Source of the DNA: Sphingomonadaceae bacterium
GTDB taxonomy: Bacteria > Pseudomonadota > Alphaproteobacteria > Sphingomonadales > Sphingomonadaceae
Length of the DNA stretch: 6,841 nt
Direction of reading: 5' to 3'
NCBI GenBank assembly: GCA_947442095.1
Contig: CANEVG010000190.1
Span: 1 to 6,841, forward strand
Shown here: one piece after another, positions 5,552-6,841 of the stretch
Layout of the letters: every line of letters begins with the position of its first letter
Numbering within the stretch: position 1 is the first letter of the stretch
Made by a program: the position numbers and the translations under genes
Notes under the pieces: model-generated
Databases searched by the model: none
Told to the model about the DNA's origin: nothing
The model's input: the letters and a program-made list of their open reading frames with translations, nothing else

Positions 5552-6841
5552 ATGACGACCACCGCGCTGCTCATCCGTAAACGCCGGTTTCTGCCTCTTT
5601 TTGCCACGCAGTTGCTTGGTGCGTTCAACGACAACCTCTTCAAAAATGCGATGATTCTGTACGTGGTCTACACTGTGTACAGCTCCGAAGCGGCCGAGGC
5701 GCGGTTCTCCGCGATTGCCTCGGCCGTGTTCATTCTGCCGTTCTTCCTGCTCTCGGCGCTTTCGGGCCAATTGGCCGACATGCGTGACAAGGCGCGGATC
5801 ATCCGCATCGTCAAGGCCGCCGAAATCGTCATCATGCTGGTAGGTGCAGCCGGGCTCTACCTCGCGTGGCGCGGCATGGCGGTGCAAGTTGTCGCCATAC
5901 CGCTCATGCTGGTGGCGCTGCTCGCGATGGGCGTGCACTCCACGTTCTTCGGCCCGATCAAATATGCGATCCTGCCCCAGCACCTTCAGCCGAACGAAGT
6001 GCTTGCAGGAACTGGGCTTGTCGAGGCGGGGACTTATATCTCGATCCTCGCGGGTACGATTTTCGCCGGCTGGATCCCGGTTGAATGGGCCGCGGTGATC
6101 TGCATCATCACTGCGCTGCTTGGCTTCTGCACCGCGCAGTTCGTGCCACCTGCCCCCCCTCAGATGGAGCCAGTGCCGCTCGATTTCAACGTCATCCGCT
6201 CCTCGATCACGCTGGTCAGCATGACCATGCGGCACCCCCGGGTGTTCCTGGCCATTGCCGCGATCAGCTTTTTCTGGACGATCGGTGCAGTGCTTTTTAT
6301 TCAGTTCCCACCGCTCGCCAAGAATGTGCTGTCCGCCAGCAAGGAAGTCGCCAGCCTGTTCCTTGTTGTATTCTCGGTCGGGGTCGCGATCGGATCGGTC
6401 TCGATCAGCCGCCTGCTGGGAGGCACCGTCTCAGCGCGCTATGGCCCGATCTCGGTCATCATAATGGGCTGCTTCATAGTGGCGTTCCACGTGGTGTGTA
6501 AGATGTGGCAGCACAGCGCCGGCGCCGGCTTGATGGACGTGCCCGAATTCGTGGTCCAGCCGCTTGCCGTGCCATTGCTGCTTACCCTGCTCGGCATCGC
6601 GATCTCTGGCGGCATGTTTGTCGTGCCGCTCTATGCCTTTCTCACCACGGTGGTCGACAAGGCCGAAACCGCGCGCACGATTGCGGCGAACAATATCGTC
6701 AATGCCGGCGCCATGGTAGTCGGCTCGCTGGTTGCCGTGGGTCTGAGCGCAGCGCACGTGGCCTTGGCGGACCAGTTGCTGCTGGGCGCGGCGATGTGTC
6801 TGATCGCGGCTTGGCTTGGCAGGGTGCTCTACCGCGCCGAA
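5552..6841 (+). CDS. MFS transporter of the LplT (lysophospholipid flippase) type, cut by window edge
   Basis: 430 residues are visible from ATG 5552, with no stop before the edge. The protein is a polytopic inner-membrane transporter with about twelve hydrophobic segments. Features: LLGAFNDNLFKNAM at 21-34, typical of the LplT branch; the MFS loop 2-3 motif GQLADMRDKAR at 72-82; and FFGPIKYAILP at 132-142. LplT flips lysophospholipids such as lyso-phosphatidylethanolamine and lyso-phosphatidylglycerol across the inner membrane so they can be re-acylated. In many proteobacteria this domain is the N-terminal third of a fusion with a PlsC-like acyltransferase and an acyl-ACP synthetase (Aas). 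The visible part covers essentially the whole transporter domain, so what follows base 6841 decides whether this is a stand-alone LplT or such a fusion. AAGGA at 5543-5547 supports the start. Divergent pgsA fits a phospholipid role. A generic MFS exporter is a less likely alternative. Confidence 0.85.
   Translation, partial: MTTTALLIRKRRFLPLFATQLLGAFNDNLFKNAMILYVVYTVYSSEAAEARFSAIASAVFILPFFLLSALSGQLADMRDKARIIRIVKAAEIVIMLVGAAGLYLAWRGMAVQVVAIPLMLVALLAMGVHSTFFGPIKYAILPQHLQPNEVLAGTGLVEAGTYISILAGTIFAGWIPVEWAAVICIITALLGFCTAQFVPPAPPQMEPVPLDFNVIRSSITLVSMTMRHPRVFLAIAAISFFWTIGAVLFIQFPPLAKNVLSASKEVASLFLVVFSVGVAIGSVSISRLLGGTVSARYGPISVIIMGCFIVAFHVVCKMWQHSAGAGLMDVPEFVVQPLAVPLLLTLLGIAISGGMFVVPLYAFLTTVVDKAETARTIAANNIVNAGAMVVGSLVAVGLSAAHVALADQLLLGAAMCLIAAWLGRVLYRAE

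Noticed and set aside
5432..6235. A 267-residue open frame on the minus strand opposite the LplT-like gene
   Set aside because: It is codon-register antisense of a clear transporter gene. Composition is rich in His, Arg, Asp and Glu with no domain, and it also overlaps the pgsA start.

Overview
The window reads as ordinary chromosomal DNA from a GC-rich alphaproteobacterium, most likely a member of the Sphingomonadales. This is inferred from the style of the AspRS, RNase D, OxyR and TonB-C proteins, and no taxonomic marker such as rRNA is present. It is gene-dense and holds seven protein genes. Two of them are cut by the window edges. I see no RNA gene, mobile element, CRISPR array or phage gene.

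Left part (1-3229): aspS, aspartyl-tRNA synthetase, runs leftward off the edge. It is divergent from rnd, ribonuclease D, across a 182-bp spacer that must hold both promoters. Middle (3257-4488): an OxyR-type peroxide-sensing LysR regulator follows rnd by 27 bp. A small multidrug-resistance (EmrE/Qac-type) transporter gene overlaps its stop codon by 4 bp, so these two, and perhaps rnd as well, look co-transcribed. Right part (4501-6841): a convergent pair of stop codons only 12 bp apart separates this group from a leftward operon. That operon is pgsA (phosphatidylglycerophosphate synthase) followed by a small exported TonB-C-like protein, joined by a TGATG stop/start overlap. Divergent from pgsA is a large-family MFS gene of the LplT (lysophospholipid flippase) type, which runs off the right edge. 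In relatives it is often fused to acyltransferase and acyl-ACP synthetase domains. pgsA and the LplT-like gene together suggest a phospholipid synthesis and remodelling neighbourhood.

The most notable observation is in the TonB-C-like gene. It carries what look like two compensating one-base indels about 68 bp apart. The 23 residues between them are scrambled in the open frame, but read as a normal TonB-C core in the neighbouring frame. Other points are AspRS residues typical of non-discriminating enzymes (implying Asn-tRNA made through GatCAB), an unusually acidic C-terminal tail on RNase D, and the OxyR/SMR translational coupling. I found no convincing undescribed system. The very long open frames opposite aspS and the LplT-like gene are codon-register shadows.
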